Positions 39,312 through 48,701 of a stretch of DNA of 64,000 bases are shown piece by piece. Under the pieces are notes generated by a model that was given only the letters and a program-made list of their open reading frames with translations, made no database searches and had not been told where the DNA came from. Numbering within the stretch: the first letter of the stretch is position 1; each line of letters starts with the position of its first letter. The stretch is from Bifidobacterium merycicum DSM 6492 (GTDB taxonomy: Bacteria > Actinomycetota > Actinomycetes > Actinomycetales > Bifidobacteriaceae). Position numbers and translations under genes: made by a program. Where the stretch lies: the NCBI RefSeq assembly GCF_900129045.1, contig NZ_FQTX01000001.1, forward strand, positions 496,001-560,000, in the 5' to 3' direction.

Positions 39312-40844
39312 ATGACCAATGCATCTTTCGTCAATCGCCTCAACGAGGCCATGGCGTTGCGCAAGATGAAACAGATCGATTTCGTGCATGCGGCCGAACG
39401 GCAGGGCGTCAAACTCGGCAAAAGCCATATGAGCCAATACGTCGGCGGCAAAACGGTTCCCCGGGCGGACATCGCCCGTTTCCTCGCTGCGACGTTGCGG
39501 GTGGACGAACGATGGCTGATGGGGGAGGACGTTCCCATGGAACACGGTACCGCCGCCATGCCCGGGCAGCCGGAGCGAATCGACGAAGGTCATGAAGCAA
39601 CATCGACGCAATCGGAGGATAGAAAGCCCATGCGTACCTTTACCAAATCACACAAGCTTGATAACGTGCTGTACGATGTCCGCGGCCCGGTTGTGGACGA
39701 GGCCGATCGTATGGAAGCCGCGGGAACGCACATCCTGAAGCTCAACATCGGCAACCCCGCGCCTTTCGGATTCCGCACCCCCGACGAAGTGGTGCATGAC
39801 ATGGCCAGCCAGCTGCCCGACACGGAAGGCTATTCCCCGTCGAAGGGTCTGTTCGCGGCACGCAAGGCCATCATGCAATACGCCCAGCTGAAGAACCTCC
39901 CGAACGTCAGCATCGACGGCATCTACACGGGCAACGGCGTGAGCGAACTGATCAACCTGAGCATGTCCGCCCTGCTCGACAACGGCGACGAAGTGCTTGT
40001 GCCGGCCCCCGATTACCCGCTGTGGACGGCCTGTGTGAATCTGGCCGGCGGCAAGGCCGTGCACTACATCTGCGATGAGGAATCCGAATGGTACCCGGAC
40101 ATCGAGGATATGCGCTCCAAGATCACCGACAGGACCAAGGCCATCGTGATCATCAACCCGAACAACCCGACCGGTGCGTTGTATCCGAAGGAAGTACTCG
40201 AGCAGATCGTCCAGGTCGCCAGGGAGCATCAGCTCATCATCTTCTCCGATGAAATCTACGATCGCCTGGTCATGGACGGGCTTACGCACACTTCCATCGC
40301 CTCCCTCGCGCCCGACCTGTTCTGCGTGACGTTCTCCGGTCTGTCGAAATCCCACATGATCGCCGGATACCGTGTGGGTTGGATGGTGCTCAGCGGCAAC
40401 AAGCGTGTGGCGAAGGATTACATCGAAGGCCTGAACATGCTGACCAACATGCGCATCTGCTCCAACGTGCCGGCGCAGTCCATCGTGCAGACCGCGTTGG
40501 GCGGTCACCAAAGCGTGAACGACTACATCGTTCCCGGAGGCCGCATCTACGAACAGCGCAATTACATCTACGAAGCGTTGAATTCGATTCCGGGCGTGTC
40601 CGCGAAGAAACCAAAGGCCGCGTTCTACATCTTCCCGAAGATTGACGTGAAGAAGTTCAACATCACCGATGACGAACAGTTCGCCCTTGATTTGCTGAAG
40701 GAGCAGCATCTGCTCGTGGTACACGGCGGCGGATTCAACTGGAAGGAGCCCGATCATTTCCGCGTGGTCTATCTGCCGCGCATCGAAGTGCTCAAGGACG
40801 CCACCGCGAAGCTCACCGACTTCCTCGAGTACTACCATCAGTAA
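39312..40844 (+). CDS. XRE-type HTH domain fused to an AlaA/AlaT-like aminotransferase
   Basis: A 510-residue fusion. Residues about 5-68 form a Cro/CI helix-turn-helix (LNEAMALRKMKQIDFVHAAE, LGKSHMSQYVGGKTVPR, then a helix ending ERWLMGEDVPM). A charged linker follows to about residue 106, and residues 107-510 form a complete fold-type I PLP aminotransferase: NIGNPAPFGF, GNGVSELI, NPNNPTGALY, SDEIYDRL and the PLP lysine in SGLSKSHMIAGYR (Lys about 346). The core resembles AlaA/AlaT alanine aminotransferases. ATG 39312 follows GGAGG at 39302-39306. A second in-frame ATG at 39630, preceded by GGAGG, could make the free 404-residue enzyme. The AATTGAACT array upstream suggests it controls its own gene. 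Confidence 0.93.
   Translation: MTNASFVNRLNEAMALRKMKQIDFVHAAERQGVKLGKSHMSQYVGGKTVPRADIARFLAATLRVDERWLMGEDVPMEHGTAAMPGQPERIDEGHEATSTQSEDRKPMRTFTKSHKLDNVLYDVRGPVVDEADRMEAAGTHILKLNIGNPAPFGFRTPDEVVHDMASQLPDTEGYSPSKGLFAARKAIMQYAQLKNLPNVSIDGIYTGNGVSELINLSMSALLDNGDEVLVPAPDYPLWTACVNLAGGKAVHYICDEESEWYPDIEDMRSKITDRTKAIVIINPNNPTGALYPKEVLEQIVQVAREHQLIIFSDEIYDRLVMDGLTHTSIASLAPDLFCVTFSGLSKSHMIAGYRVGWMVLSGNKRVAKDYIEGLNMLTNMRICSNVPAQSIVQTALGGHQSVNDYIVPGGRIYEQRNYIYEALNSIPGVSAKKPKAAFYIFPKIDVKKFNITDDEQFALDLLKEQHLLVVHGGGFNWKEPDHFRVVYLPRIEVLKDATAKLTDFLEYYHQ
39614..39632 (+). promoter_or_regulatory. Internal ribosome binding site and start codon in the fusion gene
   Basis: GGAGG at 39614-39618 precedes an in-frame ATG at 39630-39632 with an 11-base gap. 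The predicted product is the aminotransferase domain alone, 404 residues, starting MRTFTKSHKLDNVLYD, which is the normal N-terminus and length of AlaA-type enzymes. Confidence 0.55.
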
Positions 40845-40910
40845 CTTCCATGATCGTCATTGCCGTAATCGCATGAGCCGGCCGATATCGGTGACCGGCG
40901 ACGACAGAAA

Positions 40911-40966
40911 CGGTTGTTCCGCTCCCCACCATGCATCGGTTGGGGAACGGAACAACCGCTTTTCGT
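40911..40966 (+). terminator. Terminator after the HTH-aminotransferase gene
   Basis: A long stem of about 20 bases with one mismatch: CGGTTGTTCCG at 40911-40921 plus CTCCCCACC pair with the arm at 40938-40958, followed by CTTTTCGTTT. Confidence 0.85.
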
Positions 40967-41032
40967 TTGCGCTGACATGGCATGGTCGATCGGCTGCACT
41001 GATGGCTACGTTGAATCGGCTGCCTGCTACAA

Positions 41033-41067
41033 AAAATCCCCGCCATCTTGACGATGACGGGGATTTT
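41033..41067 (-). terminator. Terminator of the transaldolase gene
   Basis: AAAATCCCCGCCATC and GATGACGGGGATTTT form a 15-base stem with one mismatch; on the minus strand it ends in a run of six T. It can also act on the plus strand. Confidence 0.8.
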
Positions 41068-41108
41068 CTAGCTATATACCGTTGAACGGTGCTGTATCAG
41101 CGAATGAT

Positions 41109-42212
41109 TCAGCCGTTGACGCGGTCGATGCCAGCCTGGACGTCGGCGAGGACGGTGTCCCAGGACTTGATGAAGGCGGCGACGCCGTCGGCTTCCAGCT
41201 TGTCGGTGACATCCTTGATGTTGATGCCAAGCTCGGCCAGCTTGTCCATGATGGCGTGGGACTCTTCGTAGGTGCCCTGGATGGAGGCGGCGCCGTTGCC
41301 GTGATCGGCAAGAGCGTTCAGGGTCTTCTCCGGCATGGTGTTGACGACGAACGGAGCAACCAGCTCGTCGACGTACTTGCAGTCGGAGTAGGCGGCGTTC
41401 TTGGTGCCGGTGGAGGCCCACAGCGGACGCTGCTTCTTGGCACCCTTGGCTTCGAGCTCAGCCCAGCGCGGATCGTTGGCGAACTTGTTCTCGAACAGTT
41501 CGTAAGCGAGGCGAGCGTTGGCGACAGCGGCCTTGCCTTCGAGAGCCTTGGCCTCATCGGAGCCGTTGGCTTCCAGCAGCTTGTCCACGGCGGTGTCCAC
41601 GCGGGAGACGAAGAAGGAAGCGACGGAGCCGATGTGCTTCAGGTCGTGGCCGTTGGCGGCAGCCTGGGCGATGCCCTCGATGTAAGCGTCGATGACCTGC
41701 TCGTAGCGCTCCAGGGAGAAGATCAGGGTGACGTTCACGGAGATGCCCTTGGCCAGGGTGGCGGTGATGGCCGGCAGACCTTCGAGGGTTGCCGGAATCT
41801 TGATCATGGCGTTCGGACGATCAACCTTCGCCCACAGTTCCTCAGCCTGCTTCTCGGTGGCTTCGGTCTCGTGAGCCAGACGCGGATCGACCTCGATGGA
41901 GACGCGGCCGTCGACGAAATCGGTCTTCTCGGCGATCTCGCGGAAGATATCGGTGGCGTTGCGCACGTCGGTGGTGGTGAGCTCGCGCACGGCGGTCTCA
42001 ACGTCGACCTTGCCCAGTTCCTTCAGCTGCGGGTCGTACGGGCCGACCTCGTGCAGAGCCTTCTGGAAGATGGACGGGTTGGTGGTGACGCCGACGACGT
42101 TCTTGTTGGCGATCAGGTCCTGCAGGGAGCCGGACTCGATGCGGGAGCGGGACAGATCGTCCAGCCAGATGGAGACGCCGGAATCGGACGTACGCTGAGT
42201 TGCTTCGGTCAT
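41109..42212 (-). CDS. tal: Transaldolase
   Basis: Moves a dihydroxyacetone unit between sugar phosphates; with transketolase it converts fructose 6-phosphate and glyceraldehyde 3-phosphate into the pentose phosphates of the bifid shunt. 367 residues, the long actinobacterial form: SIWLDDLSRSRI and VVGVTTNPSIF near the N-terminus, the Schiff-base Lys in NAMIKIPAT and SFFVSRVD. The ATG at 42212 follows AAGGAGA. Codon use is highly biased, as for an abundant enzyme. It lies downstream of tkt with a hairpin in between. Confidence 0.97.
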   Translation of the reverse strand: MTEATQRTSDSGVSIWLDDLSRSRIESGSLQDLIANKNVVGVTTNPSIFQKALHEVGPYDPQLKELGKVDVETAVRELTTTDVRNATDIFREIAEKTDFVDGRVSIEVDPRLAHETEATEKQAEELWAKVDRPNAMIKIPATLEGLPAITATLAKGISVNVTLIFSLERYEQVIDAYIEGIAQAAANGHDLKHIGSVASFFVSRVDTAVDKLLEANGSDEAKALEGKAAVANARLAYELFENKFANDPRWAELEAKGAKKQRPLWASTGTKNAAYSDCKYVDELVAPFVVNTMPEKTLNALADHGNGAASIQGTYEESHAIMDKLAELGINIKDVTDKLEADGVAAFIKSWDTVLADVQAGIDRVNG

Positions 42213-42263
42213 TGTTTTTCTCCTTATATTCCGTTATGGAACAAATCTTGTTATATCAAAGGG

Positions 42264-42294
42264 GGAGGGGCGTCGGCGCTTGCGGCGCCCCTCC
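42264..42294 (-). terminator. Hairpin after transketolase
   Basis: GGAGGGGCG (42264-42272) pairs with CGCCCCTCC (42286-42294). On the minus strand it follows the tkt stop by 7 bases and is followed by CCCTTTGATAT. It may be a partial terminator that still allows read-through into tal. Confidence 0.6.
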
Positions 42295-42300
42295 GAGGAA

Positions 42301-44409
42301 TCACTTGGCGGCTTCGACTTCGGCGATGGAGGCCTTGGCGGCTTCCACCACGTGCTCGGCGGTGATGCCCAGATCGATCATGTTCTGAGCTCCATCACCC
42401 TGCAGGCCGAACTGCTCGATGGAGACGGGCTTGCCGTAGGAGCCGAGGTACTTGTACCACGGCATCGCCACGCCGGCCTCGACGGAGACGCGAGCCTTGA
42501 CGGCGGCCGGAAGCACGGCCTCCTTGTACTCGGCGTCCTGCTCCTCGAACCATTCCATGGACGGGACGGACACGACGCGAGCCTTAACGCCTTCGCCGGC
42601 CAGGGTCTTGGCGGCGGCGACGGCCCACTGGACCTCGGAACCGGAAGCCATGATGATGACGTCCGGGGTGCCTTCGGTGTCGACGAGCACGTAAGCGCCC
42701 TTCTTCACGCCGGCCTTGGCCTTCTCGGCGGTCTCGGCGAGCACCGGGACGCCCTGACGGGTCAGAACCATAGCGGTCGGCAGGGTGTTGTCCTTCTCGA
42801 AGAAGTAACGGTAGGCTTCGGCGGTCTCGTAAGCATCGGCCGGGCGAACGACCTCAAGCTGCGGGATGGCGCGGAAGGAAGCCAGATGCTCGACCGGCTG
42901 GTGGGTCGGGCCATCTTCGCCGACGGCGACGGAGTCGTGGGACCACACGTACAGGTTCGGGATCTGCATGAGGGCGGCCAGACGGACGGCGGAACGCTCG
43001 TAGTCGGAGAACATGAAGAAGGTGCCGCCGAACGGACGGGTGTGGGAGCCCAGCAGGATGCCGTTGGTGATGGTACCCATGGTGAACTCGCGCACACCGA
43101 AGTGCAGCTGACGACCGTACGGGCTGCAGACCGGCCACTGCTTGGTGGCGCACTTCGCCGGGGCGAAGGTCTCGGCGCCCTTCAGATCGGTCTTGTTGGA
43201 GCCACCGAGGTCGGCGGAGCCGCCCCAGAGTTCCGGCATGACAGCGGCGATGGCGTTCAGCACGGAGCCGGAGGCACCACGGGTGGCGACGTTCTTGCCG
43301 GCTTCGAAGGTAGCCTCAAGGTCATCGATGGCCTTGTCGAAGCCTTCCGGCAGCTCGCCGGCCTTGATGCGGTCGTACAGGACAGCCTTGTCCGGGTTGG
43401 CCTTGCGCCATGCGTTGTACTTCTCGTCCCATTCCTTGTGGGCTTCCAGACCGCGATCGGCAACCTTGCGGGCGTGGGCCAGGGCCTCTTCGTCCACGTG
43501 GAAGGACTCTTCCGGATCGTAGCCGAGGAGCTTCTTGAGGCCGGCAACGGCCTCAGCGCCCAGCTTGGAGCCGTGGGAGGACGGATCGTTGGTCTTGCCC
43601 GGGGTCGGCCAAGCGATCAGGGTGTCGACCTTGATGAGCTTCGGCTGGTTCGGGGCGGCCTTCTGAGCCTTGGCGATGGTGTCGGCCAGACCCTCGACGT
43701 CCTCCTTGTAGGAGCCGTCGGGCTGGATGAAGCTGAACTCGTCGGTGTACCAGCCGTAGGCCTGGAAGCGCTTGAGCACATCCTCGGCCAGCACCAGGTT
43801 GGTGTCGCCTTCGATCTGGATGCGGTTGGCGTCGAAGATCACGGTCAGGTTGCCGAGCTCCTGGTTGGCCGCGAGGGAAGCGGCTTCGCCGGAGATGCCC
43901 TCTTCGATGTCGCCTTCGCCGCAGATGACCCAGATGTTGTGGTCGAACGGGGATTCGCCTGCCGGGGCTTCCGGATCAAGCAGACCGCGCTGGTAGCGCT
44001 GGCCGTAGGCGAAACCGATGGCGGACGCGAAGCCCTGGCCCAGCGGGCCGGTGGTCATTTCGATGCCCGGGGTCAGACCGTATTCGGGGTGGCCCGGGGT
44101 GCGGGTGTCGGCACCGCCACGGAAGTTCTTCAGATCATCCAGGGTCAGGCCATAGCCAGAGAAGTAGAGCTGAACGTACTGGGTGAGGGAGGCATGACCG
44201 CCGGAAAGAATGAAACGGTCGCGGCCTTCCCACTGGGGATCGTTCGGATCATGCTTGATGAAGTGCTGGTACAGCGTGTAGGCGATCGGCGCCAGAGAAA
44301 CGGGGGAGCCGGGGTGGCCGTGTCCCGCACGTTCAACCGCGTCAGCAGAGAGGACCTTGGCCATCTTGATGGCACGCTCGTCGAGCTCGGTCTCCTTGAA
44401 TTCGGTCAT
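42301..44409 (-). CDS. tkt: Transketolase
   Basis: Thiamine-diphosphate enzyme moving two-carbon units between sugar phosphates in the bifid shunt. 702 residues: [16 protein letters not shown] near the N-terminus with the catalytic histidines, the cofactor motif [18 protein letters not shown] ending in FDANRI, and the pyrimidine domain with [18 protein letters not shown] and [12 protein letters not shown]. The ATG at 44409 follows GGAAGGAAAG. Upstream of tal on the same strand; codon use is highly biased. Confidence 0.97.
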   Translation of the reverse strand: MTEFKETELDERAIKMAKVLSADAVERAGHGHPGSPVSLAPIAYTLYQHFIKHDPNDPQWEGRDRFILSGGHASLTQYVQLYFSGYGLTLDDLKNFRGGADTRTPGHPEYGLTPGIEMTTGPLGQGFASAIGFAYGQRYQRGLLDPEAPAGESPFDHNIWVICGEGDIEEGISGEAASLAANQELGNLTVIFDANRIQIEGDTNLVLAEDVLKRFQAYGWYTDEFSFIQPDGSYKEDVEGLADTIAKAQKAAPNQPKLIKVDTLIAWPTPGKTNDPSSHGSKLGAEAVAGLKKLLGYDPEESFHVDEEALAHARKVADRGLEAHKEWDEKYNAWRKANPDKAVLYDRIKAGELPEGFDKAIDDLEATFEAGKNVATRGASGSVLNAIAAVMPELWGGSADLGGSNKTDLKGAETFAPAKCATKQWPVCSPYGRQLHFGVREFTMGTITNGILLGSHTRPFGGTFFMFSDYERSAVRLAALMQIPNLYVWSHDSVAVGEDGPTHQPVEHLASFRAIPQLEVVRPADAYETAEAYRYFFEKDNTLPTAMVLTRQGVPVLAETAEKAKAGVKKGAYVLVDTEGTPDVIIMASGSEVQWAVAAAKTLAGEGVKARVVSVPSMEWFEEQDAEYKEAVLPAAVKARVSVEAGVAMPWYKYLGSYGKPVSIEQFGLQGDGAQNMIDLGITAEHVVEAAKASIAEVEAAK

Positions 44410-44562
44410 GGATTACTTTCCTTCCAATTGGTCGGGCCGCGTATCCGGCTTGTGCCGGGCGCAGGACGCCCTCACATTGCGGTTCCTATGCTAGCGTCGT
44501 GATACGACGTTGCGTGCAATATCGTGCACTATTTGGCGTGTTTTGGTAACTCCTGTTCTGTT

Positions 44563-44603
44563 AACGTTCGCGTTTCGTTCCTGATTCGCTGCGAACGAAC
44601 GTT
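44563..44603. promoter_or_regulatory. Inverted repeat in the tkt-hrcA divergent region
   Basis: AACGTTCG at 44563-44570 and CGAACGTT at 44596-44603 form an 8-base dyad with a 25-base gap; GTTCGC/GCGAAC is nested in the same region. It sits about 65 bases before the hrcA start. It could be an operator for a stress regulator (ClgR sites are rich in GTTCGC/GCGAAC), but the spacing does not match a known site exactly. No CIRCE element was seen. Confidence 0.35.
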
Positions 44604-44669
44604 TCCGCATGAAGTCGGGAATGTCCACCTACAATGAACGGTGGTCTAATTTCGCAAGAGGAGGTATGC

Positions 44670-45860
44670 ATGCAGCAGTCGCGGAGGTTGTTGGTGCTGC
44701 GTGCCGTCGTCGAGGATTACATCCGTTCGCAGGAACCCGTCGGCTCGAATGCGATCGCCCACAGGCATGATCTTGGTGTGAGCTCGGCTACGGTGCGCAA
44801 CGACATGGCCGCATTGGAGGATGAAGGCTACCTCACCCAGCCTCACACGTCGGCCGGGCGTGTGCCCACCGAGAAGGGGTACCGGTATTTCGTCGATCAG
44901 CTTGCCACGGTGGTGCCGTTGTCCGCGGCGCAGCGCCGGGGAATAGGTGAGTTCCTGTCAGGATCGGCCAATCTGCAGGACACGTTGCAGCGGGCGGCCA
45001 GACTGCTCGCGCAGATCACCGGGCAGGTAGCCGTGATCGCCTCGCCGTCGCTGTCGAAGTCGTCGCTGCGGCATGTGGAGCTCGTGCCGGTGGCCATGAA
45101 CGTGCTGCTCGCCGTTGTGGTCACCGATACGGGTCGTGTCGCACAGCACACGCTTCCCGTTTCGACCATGCCGTCGACGGAATCCATATCGCGGTTCACC
45201 GAAGCATTGAACGCTTCATGCTCCGGTTTGTCGCTCGCACAGGCGGCGCAACGGATGCAGGCGCTGGAAGCCGATCCGCGTTTCACATCACTCAAGGCGC
45301 TGACGGTGCAGTTGGAACGTGCGTTCGTTTCGATGGCCGATGACGAGAACGCGAGCGAATTGTATATGTCCGGCGCATCGCATCTGGCCCACCAGCGTTC
45401 CGCGGCCAATCTGGCGCCGCTGTTCGACGCGTTGGAGGAACAGGTGGTGCTCATGAAGCTCATGAGCGCATTGAGTGAGGAATCGTTGCGTGGTGATGGC
45501 GTCAACGTCGCCATCGGCTCGGAGACGCATACCCCCGGATTGCTGAACGCGGCCGTGGTGACCAGTGGATACGGTCATGCGGGTCATGCCGTCACGCAAT
45601 CCGATCATGACGATGACGAGCGGGACGAGAGCGGGAACGGCGACGGAGTTTCGCGCGAGCATAATGCCGGCGAGACCGATAAGACCGCCGCGGCAAACAA
45701 GCCGGATGTGGCGGTGGTGCATGACACCGCAGGTGAACCCGTGGCATTCGTCGGTTCGATCGGTCCGACCCACATGGATTACGCGACCACCATCTCCGCG
45801 GTGCATGCGGTGGCCAGATACCTGACTTCGTTCCTCGCGCACGAGGAGATCGACGAATAA
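44670..45860 (+). CDS. hrcA: Heat-inducible transcription repressor HrcA
   Basis: Repressor of class I heat-shock genes through the CIRCE operator. 396 residues: winged HTH at about 2-75 (RRLLVLRAVVEDYIRSQEPV, LGVSSATVRNDMAALED, PHTSAGRVPTEKGYRYFVD), then the GAF-like and dimerisation parts with a C-terminal GPTHMDYATTISAVHAVARYL. A hydrophilic insertion of about 50 residues (roughly 305-355, rich in Asp, Glu, His and Gly) makes it longer than most HrcA proteins. ATG 44670 is chosen from AAGAGGAGGT upstream. dnaJ follows 77 bases downstream. Confidence 0.95.
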   Translation: MQQSRRLLVLRAVVEDYIRSQEPVGSNAIAHRHDLGVSSATVRNDMAALEDEGYLTQPHTSAGRVPTEKGYRYFVDQLATVVPLSAAQRRGIGEFLSGSANLQDTLQRAARLLAQITGQVAVIASPSLSKSSLRHVELVPVAMNVLLAVVVTDTGRVAQHTLPVSTMPSTESISRFTEALNASCSGLSLAQAAQRMQALEADPRFTSLKALTVQLERAFVSMADDENASELYMSGASHLAHQRSAANLAPLFDALEEQVVLMKLMSALSEESLRGDGVNVAIGSETHTPGLLNAAVVTSGYGHAGHAVTQSDHDDDERDESGNGDGVSREHNAGETDKTAAANKPDVAVVHDTAGEPVAFVGSIGPTHMDYATTISAVHAVARYLTSFLAHEEIDE

Positions 45861-45937
45861 GGCGAGTGACCTTGCCTTGTGACAGAATTACCCGCTAGTA
45901 CTCGGATAGAGCAGATAAAGCAAAGGAACTGGATAGA

Positions 45938-47086
45938 GTGGCAGACTACTACGAGGTTTTAGGCGTTGACCGCAACGCGAGCGAGGACGAGATCAAGAAG
46001 GCCTATCGCAAGATGAGCCGTAAATACCATCCCGATATCGCCGGTCCGGAATTCGAGGACAAGTTCAAGGAAGTCAACAACGCCTATGAGGTGTTGGGCA
46101 ATGCGGAGAAGCGCCGTATGTACGATTCGGGCGTCGACCCGAATAACCCGAACTCCGGCGGTTTCGGCGGCGGCTTCGACATGGGTGATATGGGCGACGT
46201 GTTCAGCTCGTTCTTCGGTGGTGCGTTCGGCGGTTCCCAGGGGCCGGTTCCGCGTACGCAGCCCGGCCGCGACGCACTGGCCAGCATGTCCGTCGATCTG
46301 AAGACGGCGGTGTTCGGCGGTACCGAGCAGGTCCGCGTCAACACGTTCGTGCTGTGCCCCCAGTGCTCCGGCACCGGTTCGGCCGACGGTTCCCGTCCCA
46401 CCACGTGCCCCGACTGCCAGGGTCAGGGCATGCGTCAGAAGGTCGTCCGCACCATGCTCGGTCAGATGATGACCACGGCGCCCTGCGAACGCTGCGAAGG
46501 CCACGGCAATATCATTTCCAACCCGTGTTCTTCCTGCATGGGTCATGGCCGTGTGCGTACCACCCGCAATATCGGCGTGAACGTGCCGGCGGGTATCCGT
46601 GACGATTCCCGTATCCGACTCGCCAGCCAGGGCGAGGTGGGCGAATGCGGTGGCGCCGCAGGTGATCTGTATGTGGACATCCACATCAAGCCCGACAAAC
46701 AGTTCACCCGTGACGGCGATGATCTGCATTGCTGGGTGCGCGTGCCTATGATCTGGGCGGTGCTCGGCCATGATGTCGACATCGACACTTTCGATGGCAC
46801 CAGGACGTTGCAGGTTCCGGCCGGCTGCCAGCCGGAGGATACCGTGACGCTCAAGGGTCTTGGAGCCGGTCGTCTGCGCGATGACGGCGCCCGTGGCGAT
46901 CTGGTGGTGCATGTCGCGGTGGAGATTCCGACGAAGCTCTCCGATGACGAACGCGGACTGATGGAACAGCTGGAACAATCCTATGAGGAGTCCCACGGCG
47001 GCGATAAGAAGCCGGTTGCGCAGAGCTCACGTCCGACCCGTGAGAAGAAGGGCTTCTTCTCCAAGCTGAAGGATGCGTTGAGCTGA
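45938..47086 (+). CDS. dnaJ: Chaperone protein DnaJ (DnaJ2)
   Basis: Hsp40 co-chaperone stimulating DnaK. 382 residues: J domain at 3-70 with the essential HPD in KYHPDIAG, a Gly/Phe-rich region (about 70-105), four zinc-finger repeats ([32 protein letters not shown]) and C-terminal substrate-binding domains with VNVPAGIRD and GDLYVDIHI. The pairing with hrcA is typical of the second actinobacterial DnaJ. GTG at 45938 follows AAGGAA. The last residues are Lys-rich. Confidence 0.96.
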   Translation: MADYYEVLGVDRNASEDEIKKAYRKMSRKYHPDIAGPEFEDKFKEVNNAYEVLGNAEKRRMYDSGVDPNNPNSGGFGGGFDMGDMGDVFSSFFGGAFGGSQGPVPRTQPGRDALASMSVDLKTAVFGGTEQVRVNTFVLCPQCSGTGSADGSRPTTCPDCQGQGMRQKVVRTMLGQMMTTAPCERCEGHGNIISNPCSSCMGHGRVRTTRNIGVNVPAGIRDDSRIRLASQGEVGECGGAAGDLYVDIHIKPDKQFTRDGDDLHCWVRVPMIWAVLGHDVDIDTFDGTRTLQVPAGCQPEDTVTLKGLGAGRLRDDGARGDLVVHVAVEIPTKLSDDERGLMEQLEQSYEESHGGDKKPVAQSSRPTREKKGFFSKLKDALS

Positions 47087-47129
47087 TCAGTCACTGAGAC
47101 GAATAAAAGCAGGCTTTTCGCCTGTAAAT

Positions 47130-47188
47130 GAGCCGCGTCGCCGATGTTGGACTGAAGAAATTCAGATTGATGATCGGGGATGCGGCTC
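47130..47188. terminator. Possible terminator between dnaJ and the AT-rich island
   Basis: GAGCCGCGTC (47130-47139) pairs with GATGCGGCTC (47179-47188) using one G-T pair, and is followed by TTTCG. The loop is long (about 39 bases), so a structured RNA is an alternative. Confidence 0.4.
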
Positions 47189-47284
47189 TTTCGTATTTGT
47201 ATGAATCGGGGGAAACACCATGATGCCGGAACTGCAGGTGGTCATGGCGCTTGGGTTTGTCAAACCGAAGTCGTTCCTCGTGGT

Positions 47285-47437
47285 CTACTCTTGTAGTCGG
47301 AGGTTGCTATCCTTGTCGCTCATGATGTCACGATGAGCCTCTTTAATACCATTCTTTACGGCCCATTTAATGACAAAATATAAAGTAATTAAAACTACAA
47401 TCGCAGTTCCGCCACTTATTCCTAACTCTTCCCACAT
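47285..47437 (-). CDS. Small single-pass membrane peptide, 50 residues
   Basis: A short minus-strand gene. The ATG at 47437 is preceded by GGAG with a nine-base gap, and it reads MWEELGISGG, a hydrophobic stretch (about residues 10-27, TAIVVLITLYFVIKWAV), then a charged tail (KNGIKEAHRD...) to TAG at 47285. The base composition is far more AT-rich than surrounding genes, as for the neighbouring CPBP gene 88 bases upstream on the same strand. Small membrane peptides of this kind accompany ABC or immunity genes in Firmicutes, but I cannot assign a function. It could be a bacteriocin-associated peptide, a small toxin or a regulator. Confidence 0.65.
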   Translation of the reverse strand: MWEELGISGGTAIVVLITLYFVIKWAVKNGIKEAHRDIMSDKDSNLRLQE

Positions 47438-47525
47438 AATTTAATTCTCCAGAATATATTGTTGTCGTTCAAGTGTTGTATGGATATTTTTTATAGCGAT
47501 TAGACTCTTGTATTTATTTTCGCTA

Positions 47526-48434
47526 TTATGATTTAACGACCAATGCAGGCAAACTGTTCTTCCTGCGAAGATCTACTACTCTTCTTTGAGAAAAACCTTG
47601 AAATAAGCTATTGTCTTGTTTTCTCCTCAAAATAGATTGATTCTCGCCCTGTGAATTTTGATACATTGGGTACTTTTTAAGTGTGTATATACCATAATAC
47701 GCAAGAGCGACATAAGAGAAGAGGCAAGTTGCTAAAGCTACTAGAGGGTACTGATTACTTGTTGAGTAGCAAAAGGGAATGCCGCAGAGATTAACAATTA
47801 GATGCAATATAATAGGAACCCACAAATTGTCAGTTACAACATAAGCTGCCCCAAAATAAATACCAAGTGCAGTTGCCCAAAGAGTTTTAGCTACTACAGT
47901 TATAAGTGGTTGTCCAATAGCTCAGAAAATATGTCCTAACCCGAATAATGCAGAGGTGATCAGAATTGCATACAGTGCTGCATTTTTCTTTTGTGCGAAC
48001 CATTCTTTAATGATGTTTTGCAGTAAACCTCTTAGATACAGTTCTTCCGTAATGGCAACGCCTATGTAGTACACAACACCTTCGACGGCAACTCTCCACA
48101 CCGTTGACCTATTATCAAATGGCGCCAATCCGACGCAGAACGCAATCGTAACTATGGCAGTCGCGATTACCGCAGGTAATCCATATTTTTTCAATCCTGG
48201 CAGTATTCCATTAAATCGTAAACCGAAATGCCATTCTTTAATGAAGAATCTTTTGCATACCCAACAGATTACAAATGCAAATAAAAAATTCAACATCAAT
48301 GTAATGTAAATCGGATTGATGTCTTTTATTTTTACATTACAAAATAGGACTGCCGGTAAAGCAGTCATCTCCATGAATGTCATTACAAGAGTCAAAATAA
48401 CTGCTATGACTGTCGTGTTCTTTTTGATTCCCAT
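47526..48434 (-). pseudogene. CPBP family intramembrane metalloprotease, interrupted by an in-frame TGA
   Basis: Reading from ATG 48434, 302 codons run in one frame to 47526 but are split by TGA at 47922-47924. All CPBP (Abi) motifs are present: EELYLRGLLQ (EExxxR), LFGLGHIF (FxxxH) before the stop, and ILHLIVN (HxxxN) after it. About eight hydrophobic segments are seen. CPBP proteases process prenylated proteins or confer bacteriocin self-immunity in Gram-positives. The stop follows immediately after the FxxxH motif, so the shorter product would lack the third motif. Strong AT bias marks recent transfer. A sequencing error or recoding is possible but a nonsense mutation is the simplest reading. 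Confidence 0.85.
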
Positions 48435-48572
48435 GTGGCCCCGCTAAAAAACATATTCTTCATCCGAGATGGATGTTTCTCCGAATTATACGTTTTGTCC
48501 ATTCGAACGCTTGAGACCGGGGCTAATGCGTGGCACCGTGCATGGGGACGCCAAACGATGCCAGATACGACT

Positions 48573-48612
48573 GAGGGACGCGCCTCGGAGAAATTTCCGG
48601 AGTGCGTCCCTC
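48573..48612 (-). terminator. Terminator of uppP
   Basis: GAGGGACGC (48573-48581) pairs perfectly with GCGTCCCTC (48604-48612), with a further imperfect inner stem. It lies downstream of uppP on the minus strand. Confidence 0.6.
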
Positions 48613-48701
48613 GTAGTCGAGCCAGTGCCCTGACGAACAGCGCCTAACGATCGAGGCGCAGTCCAAGGTGGAAGGCGTTTGTGCTTATGCGGCTCCGTTC
48701 G

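Noticed and set aside
42280..44502. A 740-codon open frame on the plus strand over transketolase
   Set aside because: It is the exact antisense of tkt, caused by strong codon bias at high GC; no ribosome binding site and no domain. The same holds for other long antisense frames over uvrA, pyrE, tal and the ABC exporter genes.
44410..44669. CIRCE element before hrcA
   Set aside because: I looked for TTAGCACTC-N9-GAGTGCTAA and found none; only the AACGTTCG dyad is present.
48435..48647. 70-codon plus-strand frame before uppP
   Set aside because: No similarity, no ribosome binding site; it overlaps the hairpin at 48573-48612.
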